Assembly (NCBI GenBank): GCA_964595905.1
Contig: CAZQSU010000052.1
Coordinates: forward strand, 1 to 23,052
Length of the DNA stretch: 23,052 nucleotides
Reading direction: 5' to 3'
DNA from: JAFDWI01 sp964595905
GTDB taxonomy: Bacteria > Actinomycetota > Acidimicrobiia > Acidimicrobiales > Iamiaceae
In this document: positions 8,194-15,392 of the stretch, piece after piece
Layout: every line of letters begins with the position of its first letter
Position numbering within the stretch: the first letter of the stretch is position 1
Position numbers and translations under genes: made by a program
The notes under the pieces: model-generated
Database searches by the model: none
Seen by the model: only the letters and a program-made list of their open reading frames with translations
Told to the model about the DNA's origin: nothing

Positions 8194-8266
8194 TCCGGGG
8201 TAGCTCAGTTGGCAGAGCAAGCGGCTGTTAACCGCTAGGTCGAGAGTTCGAGCCTCTCCCCCGGAG
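8194..8266 (+). tRNA. tRNA-Asn (anticodon GUU)
   Basis: All stems pair. The acceptor stem is 8194-8200 with 8259-8265 (TCCGGGG/CCCCGGA), the anticodon stem 8220-8224 with 8232-8236, and the T stem 8242-8246 with 8254-8258 around loop TTCGAGC. The anticodon GTT is at 8227-8229 and the discriminator G at 8266. The 3' CCA is not encoded and must be added by nucleotidyltransferase. Confidence 0.97.
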
Positions 8267-8301
8267 CTCAGCGGTGGACGACCATCGGTGGAAGACTGGT
8301 C

Positions 8302-8325
8302 GCGGGCACCCTCTCGGTCGCCCGC
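8302..8325 (+). other. Hairpin between the two tRNA genes
   Basis: Arms 8302-8307 (GCGGGC) and 8320-8325 (GCCCGC) pair, and the stem continues inward with ACC/GGT across one bulged base. It could be a processing structure or a partial terminator within a two-tRNA transcript. Confidence 0.35.
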
Positions 8326-8337
8326 CGTGGCCGCACC

Positions 8338-8410
8338 GGGGCGGTAGCTCAGTGGTCAGAGCAGGCGACTCATAATCGCTCGGTCGTGGGTTCGATCCCC
8401 ACCCGCCCCA
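8338..8410 (+). tRNA. tRNA with CAU anticodon, probably tRNA-Ile2 (lysidine type)
   Basis: A complete cloverleaf: acceptor GGGGCGG 8338-8344 with CCGCCCC 8403-8409, D stem 8347-8350 with 8359-8362, anticodon stem 8364-8368 with 8376-8380 (one G.U), T stem 8386-8390 with 8398-8402. The anticodon CAT is at 8371-8373, the discriminator A at 8410, and no CCA is encoded. It lacks the three G-C pairs of initiator tRNA. The D arm and anticodon arm (AGTGGTCAGAGCAGGCGACT, CATAATCGCT) are nearly the same as E. coli ileX as I remember it, and unlike elongator tRNA-Met. Ile2 is therefore the better call; elongator Met is the alternative. Confidence 0.85.
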
Positions 8411-8428
8411 CCCGTCCCGTTCGGGTTT
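8411..8428 (+). terminator. Short hairpin plus TTT after the tRNA pair
   Basis: CCCG at 8411-8414 (or 8416-8419) can pair with CGGG at 8422-8425, followed by TTT. It fits a weak intrinsic terminator for the tRNA transcript and sits in the 17-bp gap before the convergent permease stop. Confidence 0.4.
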
Positions 8429-10959
8429 CAATCGGTGGCGATCGCAGTGAGCACGTCGAGCCGGGCGGCCCGTCGCGCCGGACGCAGCGCGGCCAACACG
8501 CCGAGCGAGGCGCCCAGCAGAACGATCACGACGAGTGGGACGACCGGGAGCGCGAACGTGCCGAAGCCCTCCGACGCGGCCAGGGCACGGATCATCGCCC
8601 AGCCCAGGAACACCCCGAGACCGATCCCGCCAACCGTGCCGAATGAGGCGACGATCACCGACTCGCGTCGGATCATCGCCCGGACCTGACGACGGGACAG
8701 CCCGACCGCTCGGAGCAGCCCGAGTTCGCGGGTGCGTTCGTGGATGGCGAGCGACAGCGTGTTGGCGATCCCCATCCCGGCGATGCCGATCGCCACGACG
8801 AGCAGCGCGTACACGATCCGCAGCAGCACCTCGACCTGGGCACTCTGGGCGGCGACGAACTCGTCGCGGTCCTGCACCTCGGGTTTGCCGTGGCCGGCCG
8901 TGAGCGCGGTGACGGCCCGTCGGGTGGTGACCGGGTCGGCACCCTCGGCGTAGCGAAGCGCGATCAGCTGCACGTCGGATTGCGAGACGTGACGGTCGGC
9001 GACCGTCGCGGGGATGACGACGTCGCCCATGAGCGTGCGGTCACCGTAGAGGTAGGCGAGTCGCAGCGTTTCGGACCGGCCGTCGCCGAACGACGCCGTG
9101 ACCCGGTCGCCGACGTGCCATCCCCGGGCGTCGGCGAGCTTCGTCGATGCGCCGAACGCGTCAGCGGCGGGATGCTGGGCGTCGCCGGCGGTCACGTCGA
9201 TGTCGGTCACCGAGCCGAGCGCGTCGAAATCGGTGGCGGTCGCCTCGGTCGTGGCGCCGTCCAGGCGGACGTCGGGAAACGACAGCGCCGCGACCGCGCC
9301 GACGCCGGGCGTGTCGGCCAGACCGACCGCCAGAGCCGGGTCGAGGCCGGCGCCGCCACCGCCGGGAGGCACGATCATCAGGTCGCCGGTGAACCCAAGG
9401 TCCATCGCCTGGCGCATCGACGCCTCGATCGACGACGCGAACACGGTGAACAGGCTCACCACGCTCACCCCGACGAGCAGCGCGGTGGCGGTCGCGGCCG
9501 TGCGCCGCGGGCTCCGTGCGGCGTTCCGCCACGCCAGGTCCCCGGCCACGCTCTGTCGCCCGACGACGGCATCCATCGCTCGTGCCGCGATCGGGGCGAC
9601 GCTCGGGCCGAGCGCGACGAGGGCGACGACCAGACACAGCGCCCCGACACCCGCGCGGGCGAGCACGGCATCACCGCCGGTCGCGGTGGCCACGAGCGCC
9701 ACACCCGCTGCGAGCAGCAGCCCACCCGCGCATGTGCGGGCACGCGACGGGCCTTTGCGGTCGGTCGCCGTCGCCCGCAGGGCGGCGATCGGCGCGACGC
9801 GCGCGGCCCGCAACGCCGGTACGGTCGCCGCGCCGACGGTCACCCCGAAGCCGACGAGCAGCGACGACCACACGGTCGTGGTCGAGACCACGAGCGCGTC
9901 GATGGGCATGCCGAGCCCGTCCGCGCCGATCAGCGCGCGGAGCCCGGCACCGATGCCGACGCCGGCGACGATCCCCAGCGCCGTGCCGACGGCCGCGATC
10001 GCCGCGGCCTCGACCAGTCCGGCCTGCAGCACCTGGGCACGCGAGGCACCGATCGAGCGGAGCAGCGCGGACTCCCGGCTGCGCTGCGCACCGAGCACGC
10101 CGAAGGTGTTGAAGATGCTGAACGCCGCGACCAGCAGCGCGATGAGCGCGAACGCGAGCAGGGCGGTCGTGAAGAAGCCGAGGAAGTCGCTCTGGACGGC
10201 GGCCTCCTGTTCGGCGGTCACCGCGGCGCCGGTGACCGCCTCGGTGCCCGCGGGCAGCACGTGCCCGATGCGCCGCACGAGTTCGTCGGGCGTCGTGCCC
10301 GGTTCGGCGCCGACCAGCACGCCGGTGACCTCGGTCTGCTCGTGCAGCAACAGGCGTTGCGCCTCGGGCAACGTGAACGCCACGAGCGTGGTGCTGCCGA
10401 TGCTGTCGGCACCGGCGAATCGGGCGATGCCCACCACGGTGACCGGGACCGGCGCCGGGGTCAGCACCGTCGTGTGCGACCCGACGCGCAGGTGACCGTC
10501 GCGGGCGCTGCGGGCGTCGATCACGACCTCTCCGGCGCCGGTCGGGGCGCGTCCCTCGGCGAGGTGGTAGCCGTTCAGCGACGGGACGGTGATCCAGTTG
10601 GCGCCGAGGGTCGGTGGGCCGTCGCCGCCGAGCGGTTCACCGTCGGATCCGACGATCTGGGCAGTGCCCGACACCGTGGGCGCGGTCACCGCGACGCCCT
10701 CGACCGTCGCGATCCGCTCCGCGATCGACGCGTCGATGGGTGCCCGCGGCGCGTCGGGTCCGGCGAGATCGTCGGCGTTGCGGACGAGCGCGTCGACCCC
10801 GGCGTTGGCCTGGCCGAACGCCGTGGCGAAGCCCGCCTTCGCGCTGTCGCGGATCACCAGGGTGCCGGTGAGGAACGCCACTCCCAGCACGATCGCGAAG
10901 GTCGTGGACACCAGCCGTCGCCGGTGACTCCAGGCCGAGATGAGTGCGGTGCGGATCAC
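8428..10959 (-). CDS. ABC transporter permease with two FtsX domains
   Basis: Membrane subunit of a MacB/LolE-type mechanotransmission ABC system, with the ATPase encoded immediately upstream. In 843 residues I see an N-terminal membrane helix (about 16-36), a first extracytoplasmic MacB-like domain (about 40-235), an FtsX core with three hydrophobic segments and the RSRESALLRSIGASRAQV coupling motif, two further helices, then a second copy: anchor helix, extracytoplasmic domain, and a C-terminal FtsX core with the second coupling motif ERTRELGLLRAVGLSRRQV. This duplicated layout is typical of actinobacterial peptide- or lipoprotein-linked permeases. The GTG start lies one base after the ATPase stop, so translation is probably coupled. 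The cargo is unknown; antimicrobial-peptide handling or envelope-stress work is an inference from the neighbouring two-component system. Confidence 0.93.
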   Translation of the reverse strand: MIRTALISAWSHRRRLVSTTFAIVLGVAFLTGTLVIRDSAKAGFATAFGQANAGVDALVRNADDLAGPDAPRAPIDASIAERIATVEGVAVTAPTVSGTAQIVGSDGEPLGGDGPPTLGANWITVPSLNGYHLAEGRAPTGAGEVVIDARSARDGHLRVGSHTTVLTPAPVPVTVVGIARFAGADSIGSTTLVAFTLPEAQRLLLHEQTEVTGVLVGAEPGTTPDELVRRIGHVLPAGTEAVTGAAVTAEQEAAVQSDFLGFFTTALLAFALIALLVAAFSIFNTFGVLGAQRSRESALLRSIGASRAQVLQAGLVEAAAIAAVGTALGIVAGVGIGAGLRALIGADGLGMPIDALVVSTTTVWSSLLVGFGVTVGAATVPALRAARVAPIAALRATATDRKGPSRARTCAGGLLLAAGVALVATATGGDAVLARAGVGALCLVVALVALGPSVAPIAARAMDAVVGRQSVAGDLAWRNAARSPRRTAATATALLVGVSVVSLFTVFASSIEASMRQAMDLGFTGDLMIVPPGGGGAGLDPALAVGLADTPGVGAVAALSFPDVRLDGATTEATATDFDALGSVTDIDVTAGDAQHPAADAFGASTKLADARGWHVGDRVTASFGDGRSETLRLAYLYGDRTLMGDVVIPATVADRHVSQSDVQLIALRYAEGADPVTTRRAVTALTAGHGKPEVQDRDEFVAAQSAQVEVLLRIVYALLVVAIGIAGMGIANTLSLAIHERTRELGLLRAVGLSRRQVRAMIRRESVIVASFGTVGGIGLGVFLGWAMIRALAASEGFGTFALPVVPLVVIVLLGASLGVLAALRPARRAARLDVLTAIATD

Positions 10960-10960
10960 G

Positions 10961-11728
10961 TCAGCCTCCCAAGGTGTTCATGACGTCGAGGACGCGTCGG
11001 CCGTCGGGTCGGTCGATCCGTTCGGCGATCCGACCGTCGGCCAGGAACAGCGCGGTGTCGGCGGTCGAGGCCGCGGTCGCGTCGTGGGTCACCATCACGA
11101 TCGGCTGGCCGTAGCGGTCGACGGCGGAACGCAGCAGTCCGAGCACCTCGGCGCCCGATCGGGAGTCGAGGTTGCCGGTCGGCTCGTCGGCGAAGATCAC
11201 CTGCGGCCGGGCCACGAGGGCCCGCGCGACGGCGACGCGCTGTTGTTGCCCTCCCGACAGCTCAGCTGGGCGATGGTCGAGGCGACCGTCGAGCCCGACG
11301 GTGGCGACGACCTCGTCGATCCAGTCGGCGTCGGGTCGCGTGCCGGCGAGACGTAGCGGCAGCGTGATGTTCTCGGCGGCGGTGAGCGTCGGGATCAGGT
11401 TGAACGCCTGGAACACGAAGCCCACGTGGGTGCGACGCAGCTTGGTGAGCGCGGCGTCCGAGAGCGTGCCGAGGTCGACGTCGCCGAGGCGGACCGTGCC
11501 GGAGGTGAGCACGTCGAGTCCCGCGAGGCAGTGGAGCAGGGTCGACTTGCACGAACCGGACGGGCCCATGACCGCGGTGAACACCCCGGTGGGGATGTCG
11601 ACGGTGACGTGGTCGAGGGCGGTCACCCGGGTGTCGCCGTGTCCGTAGACCTTGGTGGCGTCGACGACACGTGCCGCGGGCGTGACCCGGGTGCTTCGCC
11701 GCAGATCGAGGGTGGTGGGCAGGCTCAT
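10961..11728 (-). CDS. ABC transporter ATP-binding protein (MacB/LolD type)
   Basis: ATPase partner of the double-FtsX permease. The protein has 255 residues with Q-loop Gln107, signature LSGGQ (158-162), Walker B ending DE (181-182, with IFADEPTGNLDS) and switch His215, all as expected for the MacB/LolD family. The exception is Walker A: residues 55-63 read GPSGSCKST, with Cys60 in place of the near-invariant Gly before the catalytic Lys61; the codon is TGC at 11551-11549. The ATG at 11728 has AAGGA 7 bases upstream. The frame stays open far upstream but there encodes unrelated low-complexity sequence antisense to nothing known, so that extension was dropped. A 143-bp gap separates it from the DUF4097 gene, leaving room for an additional promoter. 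Confidence 0.94.
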   Translation of the reverse strand: MSLPTTLDLRRSTRVTPAARVVDATKVYGHGDTRVTALDHVTVDIPTGVFTAVMGPSGSCKSTLLHCLAGLDVLTSGTVRLGDVDLGTLSDAALTKLRRTHVGFVFQAFNLIPTLTAAENITLPLRLAGTRPDADWIDEVVATVGLDGRLDHRPAELSGGQQQRVAVARALVARPQVIFADEPTGNLDSRSGAEVLGLLRSAVDRYGQPIVMVTHDATAASTADTALFLADGRIAERIDRPDGRRVLDVMNTLGG

Positions 11729-11845
11729 GGTGGGGTCCTTTCGTGGGCGGGGACTGCAGGAGATGGATGATGGTGATGACGAACGGGCCGGGATCGGGGC
11801 GCGCGCGGTGAAGGACGCGGCGCACGTCGGTGTCGGTTCGGTCGT

Positions 11846-11864
11846 GCCCGGCGGGCGACCGGGC
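11846..11864 (-). terminator. Small GC hairpin after the DUF4097 gene
   Basis: GCCCGG (11846-11851) and CCGGGC (11859-11864) pair around a 7-base loop, 7 bases after the DUF4097 stop. There is no T-tract. It may attenuate read-through into the ABC genes. Confidence 0.3.
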
Positions 11865-11871
11865 GGCGTCG

Positions 11872-12648
11872 CTAGGGCGAGCGGTAGTCGACGGTGAGGT
11901 GACCGTTGTCGGTGTCGACGTCGATCGTGTCGACGCCGGAGGGGTCGGTGCGGACCGCCACGGTGCGGGAACCGTTCCGGGTGGTCGCGTCGACGCGGTA
12001 GGCGCCGGGGAGATCGGGGACGTGCACCTCGGCCCAGCCGTTCCCGGTGTGTGCCCGGACCCGGTGCACGGGAACCGCGAAGTCCAGGTCGAGATGCCCG
12101 TTGCCGGTGGATGCCTCCACGTCGGTGCTGCGCAGGTCGCGTCCTTCCAGCCAGCCGTTGCCGGCCGATGCCCGCACGGGCCCGGCCACGTCGGTGAGCA
12201 CGACGTGCCCGTTCCCCGAGTGCAGGGTGATCGGGGCGTCGGTGCCCCGCACGAGGATGCGGCCGTCGCCCGAGTCGAGGTCGAGGGCGACCGAGGCCGG
12301 GGCGACGACGGTGTAGGCGACCGAGCACCACGTCGAGTACCACGGGCAGCCGGCGCGCAACTCGAGTGTGCCGTCGCGCAAGGTCGCGTCATGGGTGGTG
12401 CGGCCGATCGAGGTGGAGATGTCGGCGGTGACGGTGACCGTGTCGACCTCCGCGGCGGTCACCGTGATGCGCCCCGAGGCCGAGTCGACGACGAGACGCT
12501 GCACGTCACCCGAGTCGTAGCGGTGGACCTCACGCTCCTGGCCGTGGGCGAGCAGGGTCGTGACGTTGAAGGTGCCCCAGCCGACCAGGGCGACGGCGAG
12601 GACACCGCCGATCGTCTGCCACCAGAAGCGGCCGAGCACGCGGTTCAC
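11872..12648 (-). CDS. DUF4097-family membrane-anchored beta-strand protein
   Basis: Function unknown. The 258-residue protein has a short basic N-terminus, one membrane helix (about 12-34, ending near GWGTFNVTTLL), then an outside domain of about 220 residues built from repeating beta-strand units. Seven units carry variants of a [ST]GNG[HW] turn (SGDGR, SGNGH, AGNGW, TGNGH, TGNGW, TRNGS, TDNGH) spaced about 20-25 residues apart, typical of the DUF4097 putative-adhesin family. Two Cys (CPWYSTWC) could form a disulfide. The GTG start overlaps the response-regulator stop as GTGA, so the two are translationally coupled. DUF4097 proteins often sit beside two-component or anti-sigma genes, so a role in sensing or modulating the kinase is plausible but inferred. 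Confidence 0.85.
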   Translation of the reverse strand: MNRVLGRFWWQTIGGVLAVALVGWGTFNVTTLLAHGQEREVHRYDSGDVQRLVVDSASGRITVTAAEVDTVTVTADISTSIGRTTHDATLRDGTLELRAGCPWYSTWCSVAYTVVAPASVALDLDSGDGRILVRGTDAPITLHSGNGHVVLTDVAGPVRASAGNGWLEGRDLRSTDVEASTGNGHLDLDFAVPVHRVRAHTGNGWAEVHVPDLPGAYRVDATTRNGSRTVAVRTDPSGVDTIDVDTDNGHLTVDYRSP

Positions 12649-13301
12649 GACGTCTCCGAGGTGTCGAGCCACCGGAGCACGGCGAGGACGCGGCGGTGGT
12701 CGCTGTCGGCGGGCGGGAGGTCGAGTTTGGTGAAGATGTTGGTCACGTGCTTCTCCACGGTGGACGGGTTCACGACCAGCGCGGCGGCGATCCCGGCGTT
12801 CGAACGGCCCTCGGCCATGAGCCCGAGCACGTCGCGTTCGCGTGGCGACAGGCTGTCGAGGGGGTCGCGGTGCCGGGTGCGGGCCAGGAGCTGTGCCACG
12901 ACCTCGGGATCGAGGGCGGTGCCCCCGGCGCCGACCCGCTCGACCGCGGCGAGAAAGTCGGCCACGTCCGCGACCCGGTCCTTGAGCAGGTAGCCGAGGC
13001 CCCCGGTGTGGTCGCTGAGCAGTTCGGTGGCGTAGCGCTCCTCGACGTACTGCGACAGCACGAGGATGCCGATTCCGGGTCGGCTGGCGCGGATCGTGAG
13101 CGCCGCCCGGATGCCGTCGTCGGTGTTGGTGGGCGGCATGCGGACGTCGACGACGGCCAGGTCCGGCACGTGCCGGTCGGCCGCGGTGACGAGGGCGTCG
13201 GCGTCGCCGACCGAGGCGATGACGTCGTGGCCGGCGTCGACGAGCAGGCGGATGAGGCCGGCCCGGAGCAGCACCGAGTCCTCGGCGATCAGGATGCGCA
13301 T
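12645..13301 (-). CDS. NarL/LuxR-family response regulator
   Basis: DNA-binding output protein of the kinase encoded just upstream. The 218 residues contain a receiver domain with acidic pocket Glu7-Asp8, phospho-acceptor Asp52 (VVDVRMP) and the conserved Lys in YLLKDRV, then a LuxR-type helix-turn-helix (LSPRERDVLGLMAEGRSN ... STVEKHVTNIFTKL). The ATG at 13301 lies inside the 3' end of the kinase gene, overlapping it by 13 bases, and the stop overlaps the next GTG by 4 bases. The likely targets are the genes in the same run (DUF4097 protein and ABC transporter), as is common for such modules, but no operator repeat was recognised here. Confidence 0.95.
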   Translation of the reverse strand: MRILIAEDSVLLRAGLIRLLVDAGHDVIASVGDADALVTAADRHVPDLAVVDVRMPPTNTDDGIRAALTIRASRPGIGILVLSQYVEERYATELLSDHTGGLGYLLKDRVADVADFLAAVERVGAGGTALDPEVVAQLLARTRHRDPLDSLSPRERDVLGLMAEGRSNAGIAAALVVNPSTVEKHVTNIFTKLDLPPADSDHRRVLAVLRWLDTSETS

Positions 13302-14620
13302 GGCAACTCCACGAGAAGGGTGGTCGGCCCACCGGGCGGGCTGAGCAGGTCGAGGGTGCCGCCCATCGCGGCGGCCCGTTCGGCGAGACCGGCGAGACCG
13401 GTGCCATGGCTCGCATCCGCGCCGCCACGGCCGTCGTCGGTGACCTCGACGACGAGTCGGTCGCCGCGACGGGCGATCGCCACCCGGGCTCGCGTGGCCG
13501 CGGCGTGGCGTTCGACGTTGGTCAGGGCTTCGGAGACCACGAAGTACGCCGCGCTCTCGACGGTGGCCGGTAGGCGCTCGCCGAGGTCGACCCGGAGGTC
13601 GACCGGAAAGCTGCAGCGGGCCACGACGGCCGACAGCGCCGCGTCGAGTCCCCGGTCCTCGAGGATCACCGGGTGGATGCCGCGCACCAGGTCGCGGATC
13701 TCCCGCAACGCCGCTTTGGCCTCTTCGTGCGCCTTGACCACGAGACGCTTGCCGATCTCGGGGTCGGTGTCGAGGCGTTCCCGAGCGGCCCCCAGGTCCA
13801 TGGCGAGGGCCACGAGCCGTTGCTGGGCGCCGTCGTGCAGGTCACGCTCGATGCGACGCCGTTCGGACTCGGCGGAACCGACCGCCGCAGCCCGACCGGC
13901 CTCGGCGACCTGCGCTTCGGCGGCGAGCCGAGCCCGCTCGCTCGGGCCGAGCAGCGCTCGACCGAGTCCGGCGTCGAGGCGGCCGACCGCGGTGGTGAAC
14001 CACGGGGCGGCGACGACGAGCCCGACGAGCCCGACGAGGGCGACCGGCCAGGCCGCCGGCCCCGACGAGACCGTGAACAGACCGAACTGGGCCCGCTCGT
14101 CGGGCATCAGGCCGATCGTGGCGGGGAGCAGCATCAGGGCGAGTGACCCGGCCCAGACGAGGGTGGTACCCAGGCCGAAGACGATGCCGGTGGGGAAGCG
14201 CACCAGGCAGTAGACGATGCCCTTCCACCGGGGCACCGAGGACAGCATCCGGGTGAACCGGCGCCACAACGACGCGGGCGTCGCCGGGGGGACGGGGTCG
14301 GGCAGGTCGACGTCGAGGAGGGCCGCGAGGCGGTGCCGTTCGACCCGACTGACGAGACGGCTCGACCAGAACAGCAGCACGATGAAGGGAATCGCGAGCG
14401 GAAAGGTGATGATCAGACCGGCCGAGACACTGAGCAGCGCGATCGTCGGGACGAACACGACGATCCCGATCGGCAGGTCGAGCGCGGCCATCGCGAGCGC
14501 CCGCCAGGTGCGGCTCGTGCGCCAGGGTCGCAGGACGGTGCGGATCACGAGGTCACCGTACGGCCGAGCGGCGTGGCGGACCAGGGTGCTCGCCGTGATC
14601 TCGCGGGTGGGGTTTTCCAC
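13289..14620 (-). CDS. NarL-type sensor histidine kinase
   Basis: Membrane sensor that phosphorylates the adjacent regulator. With the GTG at 14620 it has 443 residues: an N-terminal putative sensor region with about four membrane helices (about 45-65, 66-88, 140-170, 188-208), a HisKA_3 dimerisation helix with His262 in ERDLHDGAQQRLVALAMD, and a HATPase domain with N-box EALTNVERHA, DDGRGG (395-400) and GTGLAGLAER. This matches the streptomycete-like kinases that have a short 'sensor' domain and pair with LuxR regulators. The start is uncertain because no good ribosome site is visible. The open frame continues far upstream but there overlaps the next gene in another frame, so it was trimmed. 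It lies 47 bases after the unknown 14668-15234 gene. Confidence 0.92.
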   Translation of the reverse strand: MENPTREITASTLVRHAARPYGDLVIRTVLRPWRTSRTWRALAMAALDLPIGIVVFVPTIALLSVSAGLIITFPLAIPFIVLLFWSSRLVSRVERHRLAALLDVDLPDPVPPATPASLWRRFTRMLSSVPRWKGIVYCLVRFPTGIVFGLGTTLVWAGSLALMLLPATIGLMPDERAQFGLFTVSSGPAAWPVALVGLVGLVVAAPWFTTAVGRLDAGLGRALLGPSERARLAAEAQVAEAGRAAAVGSAESERRRIERDLHDGAQQRLVALAMDLGAARERLDTDPEIGKRLVVKAHEEAKAALREIRDLVRGIHPVILEDRGLDAALSAVVARCSFPVDLRVDLGERLPATVESAAYFVVSEALTNVERHAAATRARVAIARRGDRLVVEVTDDGRGGADASHGTGLAGLAERAAAMGGTLDLLSPPGGPTTLLVELPCAS

Positions 14621-14667
14621 CGGTCGGCGCGGGGGCGGACCGGGTCGGCATCCGCGCTGGGAGCGGA

Positions 14668-15234
14668 TCAGTCGCCGCCCAGCCAGGCCGGGGCGTGCTC
14701 CAACAGGAAGCGCGAGACGTCGCCGCAGCGGTCGAGAACGTCGCAGAGCTGTTCGGTGCCCATGAACACCCGGGCGAGGGAGACCTCGACGGTCGACACG
14801 ACGTTCACGGCGCGCTCGGGCGCGTCGGTCACCGAGGCGAAACTGTCGATCGCCGACACCTCGACCGGCAGGGTCGGTCCGCCCACCCCGGCCAGATCGG
14901 TGGCCAACACCAACAGGTCCGGCGGGTGCAACAGCGGCGGAAGCGCCCAGTTGAAATGCAGCGGTAGGCCGTAGGTGTCGGGCGGTTCGAGGTCGTCGTC
15001 GTCGAGGGTCATCACCAGATCCTCGAACGCGAACTGCACCCGCGGGTCGACGTCGAGCGCGAGGTGCAGGTCGAGCGGGCCACCACACGCCTCCTCGGGG
15101 TGCAGGTCGACCTCCCAGGACTGGCGGAGCGAGTAGCTCTCGACGAAGTGACGCTCGTCATGCACATGAAAGCCGTGGTCGACCGCATGATCCTTGAGAT
15201 CGGCGACGAACCCGGCGATGTCGATCACTGACAT
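14668..15234 (-). CDS. Hypothetical acidic protein upstream of the kinase
   Basis: Not recognised. The 188-residue protein is strongly acidic (for example TLDDDDLEPPD), has no signal peptide or membrane helix, and appears to be a soluble alpha/beta protein. It contains a His-rich early stretch (HAVDHGFHVHDERH) and a C-terminal helix-like segment (EQLCDVLDRCGDVSRFLLEH). The ATG at 15234 is chosen because amphipathic, clearly protein-like sequence begins there, while the frame further upstream is Arg-rich and overlaps the probable control region. It is co-oriented with the sensor kinase 47 bases downstream, so it may be the first gene of that transcript. Coding potential is supported by ordered hydrophobic patterning rather than by homology. 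Confidence 0.7.
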   Translation of the reverse strand: MSVIDIAGFVADLKDHAVDHGFHVHDERHFVESYSLRQSWEVDLHPEEACGGPLDLHLALDVDPRVQFAFEDLVMTLDDDDLEPPDTYGLPLHFNWALPPLLHPPDLLVLATDLAGVGGPTLPVEVSAIDSFASVTDAPERAVNVVSTVEVSLARVFMGTEQLCDVLDRCGDVSRFLLEHAPAWLGGD

Positions 15235-15357
15235 GTGCCGTTCAGCCTGCCACGTTCGGCCGAATCGAGCGAACCGGTCGACCACTCGTCGGCGCGTCCG
15301 CCGAGTGGCCGACCGGGCCGATGTGCGTGCGCCGCCGGACGTTCCCGGGCATCGCAC

Positions 15358-15363
15358 TAGGAT
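15358..15363 (+). promoter_or_regulatory. -10 element for the phosphatase gene
   Basis: TAGGAT, identical to the hexamer before tRNA-Asn, 29 bases before the chosen GTG. The expected start of transcription near 15370 leaves a leader of about 23 nt. Confidence 0.45.
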
Positions 15364-15392
15364 GCGCGCCGGATTTCCCCTGCGATGCTCCT

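Noticed and set aside
8338..8410. Initiator tRNA-Met
   Set aside because: The anticodon stem lacks the three consecutive G-C pairs of initiators and the acceptor end is fully paired.
8228..8431. Minus-strand frame reading GGWGSNPRPSDYESPALTTE
   Set aside because: It is the typical artefact of translating across tRNA genes antisense; it covers both tRNAs.
8740..10983. Long plus-strand open frame (747 codons) opposite the permease
   Set aside because: It is antisense to a clear FtsX permease, and its translation is Arg/Gly/Asp-rich without motifs, as expected for the shadow of a GC-rich gene.
11729..12343. 205-residue N-terminal extension of the ABC ATPase frame
   Set aside because: Overlaps the DUF4097 gene in another frame, is low-complexity, and a good ribosome site precedes the internal ATG at 11728.
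12649..13428. 260-residue extension of the DUF4097 frame
   Set aside because: Overlaps the response regulator in another frame; the GTGA overlap start at 12648 explains the gene.
14621..15088. Longer kinase start at 15088
   Set aside because: The added 156 residues are Arg/Pro/Gly-rich and overlap the 14668-15234 gene on the same strand in a different frame.
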